From positions 62,001 to 126,000 of the forward strand of contig CAJTZX010000002.1 of assembly GCA_910584345.1 (NCBI GenBank): 64,000 nucleotides of DNA, read 5' to 3'. Made by a program: the position numbers and the translations under genes. The DNA comes from an uncultured Eubacterium sp. Its GTDB lineage: Bacteria; Bacillota; Clostridia; Lachnospirales; Lachnospiraceae. The first letter of the stretch is position 1; every line of letters starts with the position of its first letter. Shown here in pieces: positions 26,104 through 34,902 of this stretch. The notes below the pieces were generated by a model that saw only the letters and a list, made by a program, of their open reading frames with translations, made no database searches and was not told the DNA's origin.

Positions 26104-26952
26104 CTAAATATCCACATGATAATTTCTATAATTTTTACCTTCATAATACACTTTTACTAATTCTCCGATATGCTGAGCATCCGGTTCTCCCCGTATTCCT
26201 TTGGAAGCAAAAATATGTATTGTTCCATCCGGCGCTGTAAATTTGCACAGTATCGTATATCCCAAAAATGTCCTTCCTCTTTCATCCATGGAAATTCCAA
26301 ACTGTCTGCAAATATTTTCCGGTATTCTCAAAAACCCCGGCTTTACCATACCGCTTATTGTTATCCTGCCCACAAGCTCTACCCCACATGTAACGGCAGT
26401 AATATATTTTCCGGCACTGATGAGGCGCTCTGCATTCCTGTTGCTGTCATACTTAAACTTATGCAGCACAGCAGTTTCCGGCAATATTTCATTTGTATCA
26501 ACATAATAATTAGATGGCTTTGACAGATCCACATATACTTTAAGCTGAACTGACTGCATCAGTCCCGATGGATTATAGAGCAGTGAATTACTTTTAAATG
26601 TATACTCCTTTCCATTTTTATCCACATACCTGCATAGGATATAAAACGGATGCATTGCTATACGGTCTACCTGAATCTGCTGATAAGGGTTTACATCAAT
26701 ATCGGTAACTGTCGCATACACGTACTTTCCTGCCTCCAGCAGTTTTCTTTTTTTTCCGGATATACTCCTGTAAATAAAAAAGCAAATAAGGCCGACAGCA
26801 AAAAATATAAGACCAATGCAACAATTAATTACCGCATATAGACCTGCCCCGGTAACCAACACTCCTGAAACAACTCCCACTATAATTAGAATGGCGGCCG
26901 TCAGCATAAATACACAAGCCAATAATTTTAAAATACTTTGTCCATTTTTCAT
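26104..26952 (-). CDS. DUF3592-like two-helix membrane protein
   Basis: 282 residues. Two N-terminal membrane helices (about 8-33 and 38-62) followed by two related beta-rich cytoplasmic or extracellular modules, each with the form GKYVYATVTDIDV / GKYITAVTCGVEL and a later YCRYVDKNG-type or CKFTAPDG strand (ILCRYVDKNGKEY; ILCKFTAPDGTIH). The internal duplication resembles DUF3592 proteins of unknown role. It overlaps the upstream mutarotase stop by 4 bases (ATGA), so the two are coupled. Confidence 0.7.
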   Translation of the reverse strand: MKNGQSILKLLACVFMLTAAILIIVGVVSGVLVTGAGLYAVINCCIGLIFFAVGLICFFIYRSISGKKRKLLEAGKYVYATVTDIDVNPYQQIQVDRIAMHPFYILCRYVDKNGKEYTFKSNSLLYNPSGLMQSVQLKVYVDLSKPSNYYVDTNEILPETAVLHKFKYDSNRNAERLISAGKYITAVTCGVELVGRITISGMVKPGFLRIPENICRQFGISMDERGRTFLGYTILCKFTAPDGTIHIFASKGIRGEPDAQHIGELVKVYYEGKNYRNYHVDI

Positions 26953-27824
26953 AATACTGTAATATCGTAAGCCGCCTCAAAACATTCTCCGGCAGAAAGC
27001 TTTTGTCCCCACTCACGTTCCTGCCAGATTCCATCAAAATCTGCCGCGTCACATCTGCCGTACCAAGGTTCGATGCAGATAAACGGCGCTTTTTTCCCTG
27101 GCGGCGACCAGATGCCAAACAGCGGCGCATCAAAACAAACAGTCAGATAATGACTCCCATCCGGTCTTACAAGCGCAACTTTCTGCACCTGATTGTTCTC
27201 TATTACAAGCGCATCTTTATCAAATAAATGCTCCGTAATCTGCAGACAGCCATCTTCAAGCGTATAAACTTCTTTTTCTTCCGTCACCAGTCCATTCGCA
27301 ATCACGCTCGCTGTCACCTGCTCCTTTGCGTCAAGCCAGATCTTATAGTCTTCCTGATTCTCTCCAGCTGCAATCGGACAGCAAAACGCAGGATGTCCGC
27401 CAATAGAAAAATACATTTGTGAATCTGACGGATTGCTCACTTTCCATTTTACAACAACTGTTGATTCCCGCAGTTCATATCCAATCTCCAGCAAAAACGC
27501 ATATGGATATTTTTGCAGCGTCTCTTCATTTGACGCTAAGGAAAACCAAATCTCATGATCGCTTTGGCTTTTCAGCTCAAATTCCATATCTCTCGCAAAA
27601 CCATGCTGTCCCATCGGATAATGCTTACCGTCCAAGCGATAGTTTCCTCCACGAAGGCTTCCCACAAGAGGAAACAATACCGGAGATGTCCGTTTCCAAT
27701 ACACCGGATTTCCCTCCCACATATATTCCGTATTTGTGTCATTCTTGATGAGAGATTTAAGTTCCGCACCCATACTGTCAATTTGTATGGAAATCCGGTC
27801 ATTGCTGATTTGATACTTTGCCAT
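26949..27824 (-). CDS. LacX-type aldose 1-epimerase
   Basis: 291 residues from the ATG after GAGGTGTAAT; a longer frame upstream has no ribosome site. Galactose-mutarotase fold with the conserved histidine in SIGGHPAF and Glu in ICIEPWYGR. Family members interconvert anomers of aldohexoses in the cytoplasm. Close to GH127 and probably part of the same arabinose/galactose-type sugar metabolism, although the gene is not in one operon with it. Confidence 0.88.
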   Translation of the reverse strand: MAKYQISNDRISIQIDSMGAELKSLIKNDTNTEYMWEGNPVYWKRTSPVLFPLVGSLRGGNYRLDGKHYPMGQHGFARDMEFELKSQSDHEIWFSLASNEETLQKYPYAFLLEIGYELRESTVVVKWKVSNPSDSQMYFSIGGHPAFCCPIAAGENQEDYKIWLDAKEQVTASVIANGLVTEEKEVYTLEDGCLQITEHLFDKDALVIENNQVQKVALVRPDGSHYLTVCFDAPLFGIWSPPGKKAPFICIEPWYGRCDAADFDGIWQEREWGQKLSAGECFEAAYDITVL

Positions 27825-28143
27825 ATTACACCTCATTTCTGTGCCGCCTCTCCTTCGCCTGACTGGCTGCACATTTCATTTTATCTAAAGTATATTAAAT
27901 GCACCGCACTGTGTCAACCTTATATTAGGAATGTTGCCTCTGCGTAACCGTACAGGAATTATCAGCTCCGCAATATGTCACTCAAAATTTATTTCTTTTT
28001 TCTTTTCTATTTTCTTTCCATTCATAAAATGATAAAATAATAAGGAATATCTTTATGATTATGAAACGCTAAGAAACTGTTCAGAAATAACTATGAAATA
28101 GTTCTTAAAATATCCCCGCTGTCACATACCCAGGAGGAGCAAT
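27825..28143. other. Divergent spacer with a recurring motif
   Basis: 319 bases without a gene. The only structure seen is GAAACTGTTCAG ... GAAATAGTTC at 28072-28112, related to motifs elsewhere in the window, just upstream of the secreted transglutaminase. No convincing promoter or riboswitch. Confidence 0.5.
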
Positions 28144-29160
28144 ATGAAATATCATTCATCTAAAATTTTTTGCACAAAAAAGCAGTTCTGCACGATTTTA
28201 ACCGCTTTGCTGCTTCCCTGTTTTTCACAATTCACAAATGCAAACATCCTGTCTCCACAACCGGATATTATTGTTCTTCCACAGGAAGAAGCAACCGAAA
28301 ACACGAACAATCCGCAAAAACCGTTTAACGGCTTATATCATACCAAAAACGAAACTTATTATTATGTATCAGGAAACAGACAAACAGGATGGCAGGAAAT
28401 AGCCGGCCATATTTATTATTTTTCGAAAAAAAACGGCAAAGCTGTAAAAGGAATGAAAGAAATTGAAAAAGACACTTATTTTTTCAGTAAAAATGGAACT
28501 ATGTGCACAGGCTGGATTAGAAATAACGGCGGAAACTACTACTTTGATAACGAAACCGGGAAAATGCTGACAGGGTGGCAAAACATTGATGGCAAAAACT
28601 ATTTTTTGCAGCCAGACGGCACAAAAAAAGGTTCCTTACAAATGAACTGCATTGCCGGCACAAAAAATACCGGATTCTTTTTTGTAGATGAAAACGGCAT
28701 ACAAGTAAATGATCCGGAAATAACTGCAGCTGTCAAATACATAAAAAAATATACAAAAGACCACTGGTCGTCTGCTGATAAATTAAAAAAATGTTATGAA
28801 ACTATGAAAAGCCATTACTACTATCAACCCTCTCAAGAAACGCCAGCCGTTGAAACGTTTTCAGCATTTGCATACGACCTGCTTACCAATGAAAAAGGCA
28901 ACTGCTACCGCTATGCAGCCGGATTTGCCTGCATAGCCAAAGCGCTTGGCTATGAGACACGCATCCATATCGGTAATGTATCCGGAAAATACGGAGAGCT
29001 GACGCCACATGGCTGGGCAGAAGTCAAATCAGACGGCATCTGGCGCAAATGTGATGTAACTATGAATTTATTTATGTATGCGGGAAAGACAACAAAAAAA
29101 TATGAATGTCTGGAAACCTATAAACTGCTCATCCAAACAGGCAGCGTATACTGGAAATAA
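28144..29160 (+). CDS. Secreted choline-binding-repeat transglutaminase-like protein
   Basis: 338 residues. An N-terminal signal-like hydrophobic segment (about 17-35), then five or so cell-wall-binding repeats (about 60-175; TGWQEIAGHIYYF, TGWIRNNGGNYYF, TGWQNIDGKNYFL), then a transglutaminase-like domain with C254 (KGNCYRYAAG), H289 (PHGWAEV) and D304 (CDVTMN), a complete Cys-His-Asp triad. Probably a surface-attached thiol protease or cross-linking enzyme bound to wall polymers. CCAGGAGGAG precedes the ATG. Confidence 0.85.
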   Translation: MKYHSSKIFCTKKQFCTILTALLLPCFSQFTNANILSPQPDIIVLPQEEATENTNNPQKPFNGLYHTKNETYYYVSGNRQTGWQEIAGHIYYFSKKNGKAVKGMKEIEKDTYFFSKNGTMCTGWIRNNGGNYYFDNETGKMLTGWQNIDGKNYFLQPDGTKKGSLQMNCIAGTKNTGFFFVDENGIQVNDPEITAAVKYIKKYTKDHWSSADKLKKCYETMKSHYYYQPSQETPAVETFSAFAYDLLTNEKGNCYRYAAGFACIAKALGYETRIHIGNVSGKYGELTPHGWAEVKSDGIWRKCDVTMNLFMYAGKTTKKYECLETYKLLIQTGSVYWK

Positions 29161-29183
29161 AAAATAAAAAGGAGAACTATCTT

Positions 29184-29510
29184 ATGAAATACCCATGGAT
29201 CGATGAATATTTGTTAAGCAAAACCAGCGTAACGAAAGACTTGCAGCCGGATTGGAACTGGATTCGCTACCAGATTGGCGGAAAAATGTTTGCTGCCATC
29301 TGTCTGGATGAAAATAATAAACCATACTATATTACATTAAAACTGGAACCATCCGAAGGAGATTTTTTAAGAACACAATATCAAGATATCGTACCTGGAT
29401 ATTATATGAATAAAGTCCACTGGAATTCCATACAGCCGGATGGAGAAGTGCCGGATGCATTGCTAAAAGATTTTGAGAGCATATGGCAAAAATTCTCAAT
29501 TCCAGTATAA
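29184..29510 (+). CDS. MmcQ/YjbR-like protein
   Basis: 108 residues, the usual size of the MmcQ/YjbR family (double-wing, CyaY-like fold). Matching text: the GGKMFAAICLDE strand, ITLKLEPSEGDFLR, then NKVHWNSIQPDG and a C-terminal helix. AAAAGGAG precedes the ATG. DNA binding has been proposed for the family but is not established. It follows the transglutaminase gene by 23 bases and may be co-transcribed. Confidence 0.88.
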   Translation: MKYPWIDEYLLSKTSVTKDLQPDWNWIRYQIGGKMFAAICLDENNKPYYITLKLEPSEGDFLRTQYQDIVPGYYMNKVHWNSIQPDGEVPDALLKDFESIWQKFSIPV

Positions 29511-29527
29511 CCCGCGCTAATGAACCA

Positions 29528-29627
29528 ATGTCATGGACTTAAGCTTCTCATAGTCAGACTTTGCGTCTGGCAGAATGGTTTTGCCAGACGCAGAGTCGTT
29601 CGGGAATCCGTTAAGTAAATGACATTG
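29528..29627. mobile_element. Palindromic MITE-like element 1
   Basis: About 100 bases folding on itself: AATGTCAT..ACTTAA at 29528 onward is matched in reverse by TTAAGT..ATGACATT ending at 29627, and the centre is a long stem TTTGCGTCTGGCA / TGCCAGACGCAGA. No coding capacity. Consistent with a non-autonomous transposon relic or a structured RNA. Confidence 0.6.
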
Positions 29628-29646
29628 CTAATAAACCGCACCTTTG

Positions 29647-29730
29647 GCGCAGGATAAATTTTCAGTCTGCAAGACGGAGGGATGAGGCGTAGCGGGCTAC
29701 GTTGATTAAATTTAGGATGAATTATCCGCA
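29647..29730. mobile_element. Palindromic MITE-like element 2
   Basis: GCGCAGGATAAATTT and AAATTTAGGATGAATTATCCGC bracket two internal hairpins, GTCTGCAAGAC and the perfect CGTAGCGGGCTACG. Non-coding, directly beside element 1. The compact nested-hairpin design resembles palindromic elements mobilised by other transposases. Confidence 0.55.
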
Positions 29731-29737
29731 TTCTTTT

Positions 29738-30265
29738 TCAGTTATTATACATCTGTATCATTCTCGTTACAATATCTGTAACTCTTGCAGAATTTAATAT
29801 TTTTTTCAATATTACTAAAAATTGTTCCTGATTTTGTATCATGTAAGTGTATCCATGATTAGAATCGTTAATTTCTTCTGCGATTCCCTCTTCCAATACA
29901 ATTTTTAACGGATATCCCATAATTCCGTTTTTTAAAAACATAATTCTGAACTTATAATCCGGCATACTTTTGGATGAGAGAAAAAATTCATATGTAAAAG
30001 GCTCATCTCCCATTTCTCCTAAAACTGTCTGAATATTTATTTTTCGATCCTCAAAAATTTCATTTCGCTGCATCGTAGACGTTTTCAGTCTATCAGATAT
30101 GCCAGGAATAATATATGACTCAATATTTCCTGTATATTCGGCAACTCTTGCAATCACAATGCCATTCGTGCTTCTTGTCAGATTCCCGCATTGTTCTTCT
30201 AAAATTTTTTTTGGCATCTCAGCTGTGGCAGTTACATCATATTTTACTTCCAACAAATTTTCCAT
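29738..30265 (-). CDS. Unknown protein coupled to EEP fragment
   Basis: 175 residues with no recognised domain. It begins MENLLEVKYDVTATAEMPKK, looks soluble and mixed alpha/beta (YEFFLSSKSMPDYKFRIMFL, PLKIVLEEGIAEEI), and ends with a helical tail. Its ATG overlaps the stop of the preceding gene (TAATG) behind GGAGG, so the two are translated together. AT-rich and flanked by MITE-like palindromes, suggesting horizontal origin. Confidence 0.65.
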   Translation of the reverse strand: MENLLEVKYDVTATAEMPKKILEEQCGNLTRSTNGIVIARVAEYTGNIESYIIPGISDRLKTSTMQRNEIFEDRKINIQTVLGEMGDEPFTYEFFLSSKSMPDYKFRIMFLKNGIMGYPLKIVLEEGIAEEINDSNHGYTYMIQNQEQFLVILKKILNSARVTDIVTRMIQMYNN

Positions 30266-30603
30266 TACATTTCCTCCTTAATTTCAAAATATATTGGCAG
30301 ATGAAGCGCTGTTAAAATATATTTTCCATATGCCGTTTCCATACTGTAAATACAATATCTTTTTTCATCCTGCATAAGCTTATTTTTATAACATTGTTTT
30401 GATATAATCTTAACCTTATCACAAGCAAGACTATTCCATACATAATAATCCAGTTTTAAGATCGCCAATTGATTACACAACCCGTTTATGTTATTTATAT
30501 ATTCTGCTAATATAATAATATCACAAGGATTTTCATCCATAAAGTCTATAATATATGAATCAATTTCTGGATTCTTATGCGTATTCCAAAATAAAATTTT
30601 CAT
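30265..30603 (-). CDS. Truncated endonuclease/exonuclease/phosphatase-like protein
   Basis: 112 residues that match only the beginning of the EEP fold: MKILFWNTHKNPEI with the N of the metal site, and DIIILAEY with the metal-binding Glu. The later catalytic blocks (GDFN, SDH) are absent because the frame ends KEEM and hands over to the next gene through a TAATG overlap with GGAGG. Full EEP proteins have about 250 residues. Either a decayed nuclease or a small protein retained for another role; the tidy coupling argues against simple decay. Confidence 0.6.
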   Translation of the reverse strand: MKILFWNTHKNPEIDSYIIDFMDENPCDIIILAEYINNINGLCNQLAILKLDYYVWNSLACDKVKIISKQCYKNKLMQDEKRYCIYSMETAYGKYILTALHLPIYFEIKEEM

Positions 30604-30618
30604 TATACTTAATTTCCT

Positions 30619-33600
30619 TCATTTTCTATACAATACAAAATCCTGCATTTCTCTATGAAATCCCGCTGCCGCCAAAGCATTTTCTGCAGTTTTTGGAAAC
30701 TCCTTCACTACGATCCGTTTTAGCCCCACAAAAATCTTTCCCTTATGAAATTCCTTTACAAACTCCTGCATACATGTTTCCGCCAATTCCTCTTCAAACA
30801 CCCGCAACGTTTTCCCCTGCCTTTCAAATACTGCTGCCGGAAGTCCCCCAAAACAAGCTACCGCCGTTCCCGGTACATGCAAAAAACTGCGTCCCTCCTT
30901 GTGTGGCAGTATTCTTCCCCAGCACTGTACAGGATCTACCGCATGGATCCAAACCAACTTTTGCTCCGGTCTTTGCAACATCCGAACAACTGCTGCATAA
31001 TCTTTTCCCCTGATAAATTGAGCTCCAGACATTCCTTCCACAAAATAACCTCTTCTGGCCTGTCCGGTATATTCCCAAATACGCAGCACAGACAATGCTT
31101 CCTGCCAGGAAATCCCCCAGGCTGCAGCTGTTTCCTTGCTCAAAATCAGACTGCGTTCAAAACATTCTTCCAGTTTTCGTTCCATTTCCTCTTTCTGCGT
31201 CTGTTTCTGAACCGGCCTTACCACATCCCATCTCCCGGCCCGCAATGCTTTTACCCGCATACCTGCCAGCTGCTTTGGCGTCATCTTTTTTGCCTTCTCC
31301 ATCTCTATCCATTGACGTACCGGAACAAAACTATCTGCACAAACAAATCCCTTTTTCATCAGCGACAGCAATGTTTCATGCGCAGACTCTCCAGCCAGCA
31401 GACGATTCAAAGGCTGAAGAAAGCTCGCGCCACGCTTTAACAATGTCTCATACACCAGCTGCTCTTTATCACCTAATTTTGGCAATTCACTTATGAAATC
31501 AGCCTCCCAATCCACATTTTCCTGACTCAGAAAACATAATCCGCCTTTTTCATCCATATGCCAATACATCGCTCCTTCTGCCAAAAACGCATCCAGCATC
31601 GACTCCCGGTAATTTTTCACCCGTGCCGGCAGCACAATCGTTTCCCATAAAGCTGCTCCAAGCACAACTCCCGCATAACGTTTTAACGTCTGTTCCAGAC
31701 ATTCCTTCGCCGGAGCGCTGGAGCTCATTTTCCCAAACAGCAATGCCGCGTACGCTTCCGGCGCACAGGTCTTTACTTCTTCCCGCCGCCGTTTCAGCGT
31801 ACGTACTCTTGCCCGCTGATATAAGACCACATGATAATACATGCCGTCCTGCATAACCGCTTCTTTCTGCGTGCATAGCGTCTGCAAAATCTCTTGCGCA
31901 AGCTCTGTGCTCCATCCGTAACGGTCTGCTATCTGTCCTGCATCTGCCGCACCACGATATCGAAGCATTCGCCTTACAATATGCATTCGTGCCTTTCTTA
32001 CAGATTCTAAACCACTTTCTGTATCCTGTATCTTATCAACCGGCACCTTCCCAAGAGCCCACATATACTCCTCTTCCTGTTCCACAGCAATCCAAAGTCC
32101 CTGCTCTAAATAAACAACTCTTCCTTCCTGCGCCAAATCTTCCAGCCAGCTGGCAGGAATATCCCATTCGCCAGCTGCTATATCTCCCTGTATCATCAAA
32201 AGAGAATGAAGCTGCTGCTGATCTTGCGGCAATTTGTCATGAGCATCCTGCACCCACGACAGCTCCTCTTTGCCTGGCCGCAATAACTTTTTACCCTGTG
32301 CCGCCTGTTCTTTTAACGCATCCTGCACAGCCGCATGAATCCCTCCCGGCGTCGGTGCATAATCATACATCACCGCTGCTTCCTGCGCCCACTGCAGAGG
32401 AAGCGACATAGGCGATGGTATATCCGTATATATTTCTCGTACTTCCACCACACCTGCACGTATATCTGATAGCAGCTGACATAATCCTTCGCAGTCCCAT
32501 AAATCATCCATGCACTCACGCCTTGTCTCACGAATGATCGGATGCTCCTGTTCCCGAACAACTTTTTCCAACATCTGCGCACTTTTTAACCGCTGCATCC
32601 ACAAAGGCTGACGACCGTTTTTTTTCACACCCATCATCAGCGCCCGTCCGCTGTTATATCGAAACACCATATTAAAAACAGATGTTTCCGGCAGTAAAAT
32701 TTCCAGACTGCGGATGCAAGTCTCCGGCTCCAGCATATCAAGCACCCCTTCCGGCAAATTCTGTTCACCGTACGCATACAGCAAAAAGCCATCCTCTTCA
32801 TCCACACTCCCTGTCTCTATCCCTAATTGTTTCCGAACAGTATGAGCCGCTAATATTGCAAGCGGCGCATTGATACGCCTGCCAAAAACAGAATGGAACA
32901 TCAGCTGGCAGTTCCCAGATGCATCCCGAAAATGCTCAACCAAAATCGTACGATTATCCGCAAGACTTCCAACCGCTTTTATCTGCCGTTCAATATAACC
33001 TGCCGATAACTTTACCGCAGATTCATCCAGCCCCAAACGTTCCAATGCAGCCTCCAACTTTCCATCTTCATGTGCATCCTGCAATTCATGAAACATCCGT
33101 CCAAATGCTTCTCCGGTGCGCTTATCCCTTCCCTTCAGTTCTCCTTTCCAAAATGGAAGCCTTGCACCTTCCACCGGCGCCTGTACAACCGTTACCGTAT
33201 CCCTGCTGATATTTACTACCTTCCATGCGAATGATCCAAGTATAAACCGATCCCCCTTCTGTGATTCGTAGACAAATTCTTCGTCCACTTCTCCAAGCTT
33301 AACACCCGCCTCGGTTCGAACATCATACAGTCCTTTATCTGGAATCGTCCCTCCTGCCGATACCGCAAGCATTCTGCTGTAGCCATCTCCTTCTACTTTT
33401 TCATGAATTCTATCATACAGCACTCTTGGACGTACCGGAATATCCTGTGCATGTTCATAATCTCCTGCCAGCATCTCAAGCACTGCTTTTACATCCCCCT
33501 TTGTAACCATACGAAACGGCCAAGCCCGCGGAAGTATCTCCATCACTTCATCCAACTCATAACTGCGGTACGCTGCCATGGAAACCAGGTGCTGCGCCAA

Positions 33601-34803
33601 CACATCCAAACATTCTCTAGGTGGATGCAAATGCTCCACACCACCTTCTCTAGCCAGCTGAGCCGTCATACCGCAAGAGATACATTCTGGCGCCGTACGC
33701 GGAAAAAGATACATCACGCTGATCCGCCCCGGATTGTGCCCTGCACGCCCCAATCTCTGCATCGTACCCGATACCGTACGCGGACATCCTACCTGCAACA
33801 CCTGATCGATCTCCCCTACATCAATGCCTAACTCCATCGAAGATGTCGCACACAAAAGCCGCAGCTTACCATCCCGCAGCGCCAGCTCCGTTTCCATCCG
33901 CTGTTCTTTCGAAAGGCTCCCATGATGTACACAGGCAAATCCTTCCCCACCCAGCAGGTTCACATAATATGCCAGCTTTTCCGCATACCGTCTGCCTTCT
34001 ACAAAAGCAATCACACTCCTGTTTCCCTGACAATACTTATATACAAGCGCCCCTAGTTCTTCCCAAACCGGATCCTTTCGCCTGCCTTTTGTTACATCCA
34101 CGTAAGGACTTAAAATCTCAAGCTTCACTTGCTTTTTCATATCCGGGGCCGCAATTTTTGCACCTTCCGGCGCAAGGTATTCTGCCGCAAGTTTCAATGG
34201 TTCTATCGTAGCCGATAATCCAATCCTCTGCAGCGGACGTTTACACAGCTTATCCAATCGTGCTAAAGAGAGCATCAGATGCGCACCTCTTTTTGTATCA
34301 ATAAGAGCATGGAGTTCATCTAAAATTACCACTCTTGCCGTTGCCAGCACATTTTGTCCTGTTTTGCTCGTCAGCATCAAATATAAGGATTCTGGTGTAA
34401 TAATCAATATATGCGGCGGTTTACGCACCATCCGTTGTCGATCCTTCTGCGGTGTATCACCGGTACGGATACCGATTGTAAGATACCCTTCCGCCTGCAT
34501 TCCTTCCAGCGGCTTTTTTAAATTTTCCCGTATATCCGCTGCCAGCGATTTTAACGGTGATACATAGATAACCTGCAGCTGTTGTTCTAACATTCCATCC
34601 TGCGCCTGCCGGTTCATCTGATCTAAAAACACAAGAAATGCCGAAAGCGTCTTACCGGTTCCTGTAGGCGCTGAAACCAGTACATGCTCTCCCGCAGCAA
34701 TCAAAGGCCACGCCTCTTTCTGCACAGGTGTAGGCTCTCCCAGCGTATGCCGAAACCAATCTGCTGTTTTTTCTTCAAAAATCGTTAATACATTTTTCAT
34801 CAT
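30619..34803 (-). CDS. lhr: Lhr-type large ATP-dependent helicase
   Basis: 1394 residues. RecA-like domain 1 with Q motif TPVQKEAW, Walker A SAPTGTGKT (44-52) and the DEVH-like box LDELHAL (161-167), motif III SATIEP; domain 2 with GRYAEKL, CATSSMELGIDVGEIDQV and GRAGHNPG; then the long Lhr C-terminal region including a winged helix and DUF4910-like helical modules. It fits the bacterial Lhr family, 3'-5' DNA/RNA-DNA helicases linked to DNA repair. The start is taken at the first of two ATGs; only a weak ribosome site is visible. Confidence 0.93.
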   Translation of the reverse strand: MMKNVLTIFEEKTADWFRHTLGEPTPVQKEAWPLIAAGEHVLVSAPTGTGKTLSAFLVFLDQMNRQAQDGMLEQQLQVIYVSPLKSLAADIRENLKKPLEGMQAEGYLTIGIRTGDTPQKDRQRMVRKPPHILIITPESLYLMLTSKTGQNVLATARVVILDELHALIDTKRGAHLMLSLARLDKLCKRPLQRIGLSATIEPLKLAAEYLAPEGAKIAAPDMKKQVKLEILSPYVDVTKGRRKDPVWEELGALVYKYCQGNRSVIAFVEGRRYAEKLAYYVNLLGGEGFACVHHGSLSKEQRMETELALRDGKLRLLCATSSMELGIDVGEIDQVLQVGCPRTVSGTMQRLGRAGHNPGRISVMYLFPRTAPECISCGMTAQLAREGGVEHLHPPRECLDVLAQHLVSMAAYRSYELDEVMEILPRAWPFRMVTKGDVKAVLEMLAGDYEHAQDIPVRPRVLYDRIHEKVEGDGYSRMLAVSAGGTIPDKGLYDVRTEAGVKLGEVDEEFVYESQKGDRFILGSFAWKVVNISRDTVTVVQAPVEGARLPFWKGELKGRDKRTGEAFGRMFHELQDAHEDGKLEAALERLGLDESAVKLSAGYIERQIKAVGSLADNRTILVEHFRDASGNCQLMFHSVFGRRINAPLAILAAHTVRKQLGIETGSVDEEDGFLLYAYGEQNLPEGVLDMLEPETCIRSLEILLPETSVFNMVFRYNSGRALMMGVKKNGRQPLWMQRLKSAQMLEKVVREQEHPIIRETRRECMDDLWDCEGLCQLLSDIRAGVVEVREIYTDIPSPMSLPLQWAQEAAVMYDYAPTPGGIHAAVQDALKEQAAQGKKLLRPGKEELSWVQDAHDKLPQDQQQLHSLLMIQGDIAAGEWDIPASWLEDLAQEGRVVYLEQGLWIAVEQEEEYMWALGKVPVDKIQDTESGLESVRKARMHIVRRMLRYRGAADAGQIADRYGWSTELAQEILQTLCTQKEAVMQDGMYYHVVLYQRARVRTLKRRREEVKTCAPEAYAALLFGKMSSSAPAKECLEQTLKRYAGVVLGAALWETIVLPARVKNYRESMLDAFLAEGAMYWHMDEKGGLCFLSQENVDWEADFISELPKLGDKEQLVYETLLKRGASFLQPLNRLLAGESAHETLLSLMKKGFVCADSFVPVRQWIEMEKAKKMTPKQLAGMRVKALRAGRWDVVRPVQKQTQKEEMERKLEECFERSLILSKETAAAWGISWQEALSVLRIWEYTGQARRGYFVEGMSGAQFIRGKDYAAVVRMLQRPEQKLVWIHAVDPVQCWGRILPHKEGRSFLHVPGTAVACFGGLPAAVFERQGKTLRVFEEELAETCMQEFVKEFHKGKIFVGLKRIVVKEFPKTAENALAAAGFHREMQDFVLYRK

Positions 34804-34902
34804 TCTAAGTTATCCTGCCCCGTATAATAGTAACTTGTATCTTATGGATCATTGCACTCAAAGCTTTCCTTCTCTTGTGCACATGATTCATTTATTTCAG
34901 TT

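Noticed and set aside
30745..34567. Long plus-strand frames across the Lhr gene
   Set aside because: They are shadows of a recognised 1394-residue helicase; composition is Pro/His/Ser-rich without domains.
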